Source of the DNA: Chloroflexota bacterium
Lineage (GTDB): Bacteria > Chloroflexota > Anaerolineae > Anaerolineales > Villigracilaceae
Reading direction: 5' to 3'
Length of the DNA stretch: 64,000 bases
Assembly: GCA_021414245.1 (NCBI GenBank)
Contig: JAIOOU010000001.1
Location: forward strand, 62,001 to 126,000
The translations under genes and the position numbers were made by a program. The notes under the pieces were generated by a model that saw only the letters and a list, made by a program, of their open reading frames with translations, was not told the DNA's origin and did no database searches. Below, piece after piece: positions 62,263-64,000 of the stretch (the first letter of the stretch is position 1; each line of letters opens with the position of its first letter).

Positions 62263-63723
62263 ATGAATCGATTTGAATTCCTGAAAAAAATAAAATTCCC
62301 GAAATTTGCCCGTCCCACCAACAGGCAGTTGATCTTCTGGGGCGTCACGTTGGTGCTGGGCATTGCCACGTTTTTCGTTGCCCGCAACCTGACGACCTGC
62401 TTTAATCTCGCAAATCTGCCGGGTATTGTCCCTGCTACTTGTGCGGGCGGTGGGCAGGGTACCACTCAATTTGTCGAGAATTCCGATGGGACGCCTGCGG
62501 CTGTGGACGGCCTGCCGACCGCACCGCCCGTGGTCGCCCCCGAATCATCCCTGCCGCCCGCCTGGGACGGTGCAAGCCGCATCAATATTCTTTTCATCGG
62601 CCTGGATGCACGCGATGTGGAAGTGCAAAGCGGTCCACCGCGTTCCGATACCATGATGTTGATCACGGTGGATCCGGCCAGTAAGACGGCCGGCATGCTT
62701 TCCATTCCACGCGATATGTGGGTGAACATTCCCGGGTACGGATACAGCCGTATTAATACGGCTTATGCCAGCGGGGAAGGGGATAAACTCCCCGGCGGCG
62801 GACCCGGCCTCGCCATGAAGACGGTTTCTCAATTCATCGGTGTTCCCGTCGATTATTTTGTGCAGGTGGATTTCAATGTCTTTATTGACCTGGTGAAAAG
62901 ACTGGGTTGCATCAAGGTCACGCCCAACGAAACAATGATCCTTGACCCGATTGGTTCAGGCCTGGACCATTTTAAACTCACCTCGGGCGGTGAGCGCGAG
63001 ATCTGCGGTTGGATGGTGCTGGCGTATGCCCGCAACCGTCACACTTCAGGCGGTGATTTCGATCGCGCCAAACGCCAGCAGGAGGTCATCTTTGCCCTGC
63101 AAAAGAAAGTCTTCGATCCGGCGGTATTTCCATCTCTGATCGCCCAGGCCCCGCAGATGTATGCGGAACTGTCCTACGGCATTCATACCAACATGTCACT
63201 GGAGGACGCCCTGCGCCTGGCTGTGCTCGGCAGGGATATTTCAAGGGATAAAATTAAATCGGGTGTGATCGATACCACGATGGTCACCTTCGATACAACC
63301 ACTCTCGGCGGGCAGGATGCCAGCGTGATGAAACCGATCCCGGATAAGATCCGCATCCTGCGGGACGAGATCTTCACCTCCAGTGGTCCGCTCAGCCCGA
63401 TCGCCCAGGGTGACCCGGTCTCCTTGATGCGCGCGGAGGAGGCCCGTGTGCGCATCGTGGATGGGACTTTTACGCCCGGTATGGATCAGCGCGCGGGAGT
63501 GTTTTTTCAGTCACAAGGCATGAACGTCACCGAAGTCGGCCCGGCGGACAATGTCTACAGTTCGACGGTGATCATTGTGTATGGCCCGAAACTGTATACC
63601 TTGCGTTATTTGCAGAGCGTGTACGGTATTTCGCACACACAGATCCGTTTCAGCCCGGACCCCACTTCCACCGTGGATATTGAGATCCGCCTCGGTTCGG
63701 ATATTGCCGCAAGCATTCCATAG
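62263..63723 (+). CDS. LCP family cell-wall glycopolymer transferase
   Basis: A 486-residue LytR-CpsA-Psr protein that attaches glycopolymers to peptidoglycan in other bacteria. N-terminal membrane segment (QLIFWGVTLVLGIATFFVAR). LCP domain: RINILFIGLDARDVEVQSGPPRSDTMMLITVDPASKTAGMLSIPRDMWVNIPGYGYSRINTAYASGE, YFVQVDFNVFIDLVKRLG, MVLAYARNRHTSGGDFDRAKRQQEVIFAL. These Arg and Asp residues bind the polyprenyl pyrophosphate. A C-terminal LytR_C-like domain follows (ARVRIVDGTFTPGMDQRAGVFFQSQGMNVTEVG). It fits the wall-linked genes nearby. Confidence 0.94.
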   Translation: MNRFEFLKKIKFPKFARPTNRQLIFWGVTLVLGIATFFVARNLTTCFNLANLPGIVPATCAGGGQGTTQFVENSDGTPAAVDGLPTAPPVVAPESSLPPAWDGASRINILFIGLDARDVEVQSGPPRSDTMMLITVDPASKTAGMLSIPRDMWVNIPGYGYSRINTAYASGEGDKLPGGGPGLAMKTVSQFIGVPVDYFVQVDFNVFIDLVKRLGCIKVTPNETMILDPIGSGLDHFKLTSGGEREICGWMVLAYARNRHTSGGDFDRAKRQQEVIFALQKKVFDPAVFPSLIAQAPQMYAELSYGIHTNMSLEDALRLAVLGRDISRDKIKSGVIDTTMVTFDTTTLGGQDASVMKPIPDKIRILRDEIFTSSGPLSPIAQGDPVSLMRAEEARVRIVDGTFTPGMDQRAGVFFQSQGMNVTEVGPADNVYSSTVIIVYGPKLYTLRYLQSVYGISHTQIRFSPDPTSTVDIEIRLGSDIAASIP

Positions 63724-63750
63724 CAGTTTATTGATTTACAAGTTTAAATG

Positions 63751-63780
63751 AAAAGACCCGCGGCATGCCGCGGGTCTTTT
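63751..63780. terminator. Bidirectional terminator
   Basis: AAAAGACCCGCGGCA and TGCCGCGGGTCTTTT form a perfect 30 base palindrome, with T-tracts on both strands. It separates the convergent LCP and DUF4870 genes. Confidence 0.93.
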
Positions 63781-63796
63781 TGAAAGCTGAAAGGAA

Positions 63797-64000
63797 TTAT
63801 GCCCAACCCTGATTGCGAATGAAGTCAGTGACAAAGGGAACGACAACGGTCTCGCCTTGATATGCTTTGTAGCCAAGGTAAACCATGTAAATCACGAGGG
63901 CTATACCGGTACAAATACCAATGATGACGAAACTCAGGACGCTGGATACGATTCCATTGATAACGGCCAAAACAAGAGCCTGAATAGAATGGAATTTGAT
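63797..64000 (-). CDS. DUF4870 domain-containing membrane protein (partial, C-terminal part)
   Basis: The last 67 codons and stop. IKFHSIQALVLAVINGIVSSVLSFVIIGICTGIALVIYMVYLGYKAYQGE is the C-terminal half of Tic20-like DUF4870 proteins ('rFHa.QaL......' then two membrane segments and 'Y.a..Ge'), which end with a short stretch such as VVVPFVTDFIRNQGWA. The start lies beyond the window. Function unknown. Confidence 0.85.
   Translation of the reverse strand: MKFHSIQALVLAVINGIVSSVLSFVIIGICTGIALVIYMVYLGYKAYQGETVVVPFVTDFIRNQGWA

Overview
The window looks like the chromosome of a member of the Chloroflexota, probably class Anaerolineae. This is an inference from moderate-to-high GC host DNA, the mix of gene families (VanW-like and LCP wall-associated proteins without an obvious outer-membrane gene set, DUF4870, Trm112, class II-like PurE) and operon layout. 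No rRNA or marker phylogeny could be run.

Layout, left to right. (1) 1-2301: end of an AraC-type regulator, a GNAT acetyltransferase, a RibD_C/DHFR-like reductase and a 5'-3' exonuclease. (2) 2261-5200, minus strand: a methionine operon metY - four-helix-bundle gene - metA, under a clear SAM-I riboswitch with its own terminator. (3) 5453-22342: a tightly packed operon with every enzyme from PRPP to IMP (purF, D, N, L, Q, M, E, C, B, AICAR formyltransferase, IMP cyclohydrolase), followed by carA and carB. PurH is split into two genes, PurE is of the CO2-using class II type (no purK is present), and PurL carries two PurS-like units at its N-terminus. (4) 22631-26146: an aldo/keto reductase and the minus-strand pair aspartokinase - asd. 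(5) 26200-26670: a divergent control region. Each side has a strong promoter, a short leader peptide and a terminator. The leader facing aspartokinase is rich in Thr, and the one facing ilvD is rich in Leu, Ile and Val. Both look like translation-coupled attenuators. (6) 26765-40111: one branched-chain amino-acid operon ilvD-ilvB-ilvN-ilvC-leuA-leuC-(methyltransferase)-leuD-cimA-leuB-ilvE. The ilvE copy is frameshifted by a 34 bp tandem duplication. (7) 40157-46016: rpsB-tsf-pyrH-frr-uppS-cdsA and glpX.

(8) 46081-52572: an intact tRNA-Asn with a 6.4 kb AT-rich integrative element at its 3' end, bounded by 37 bp direct repeats. It encodes a tyrosine integrase, an HUH rolling-circle-type Rep, a ribbon-helix-helix protein, an XRE regulator, a 134 bp imperfect palindrome that may be a replication or transfer origin, and a cargo block of uncharacterised proteins, one of which combines two zinc ribbons with a HEPN-like R-x4-H motif. 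(9) 52661-64000: host DNA resumes with a PH-domain protein, a three-gene ABC-2 exporter, a DinB-like protein, an NTF2-like protein, an SH3-like lipoprotein, a DsbA-like thioredoxin, VanW, Trm112, HEAT-repeat and LCP proteins, and the end of a DUF4870 membrane protein.

The most interesting signals are the two back-to-back peptide attenuators, the tRNA-Asn element with its Rep, palindrome and HEPN cargo, and the 34 bp duplication in ilvE.
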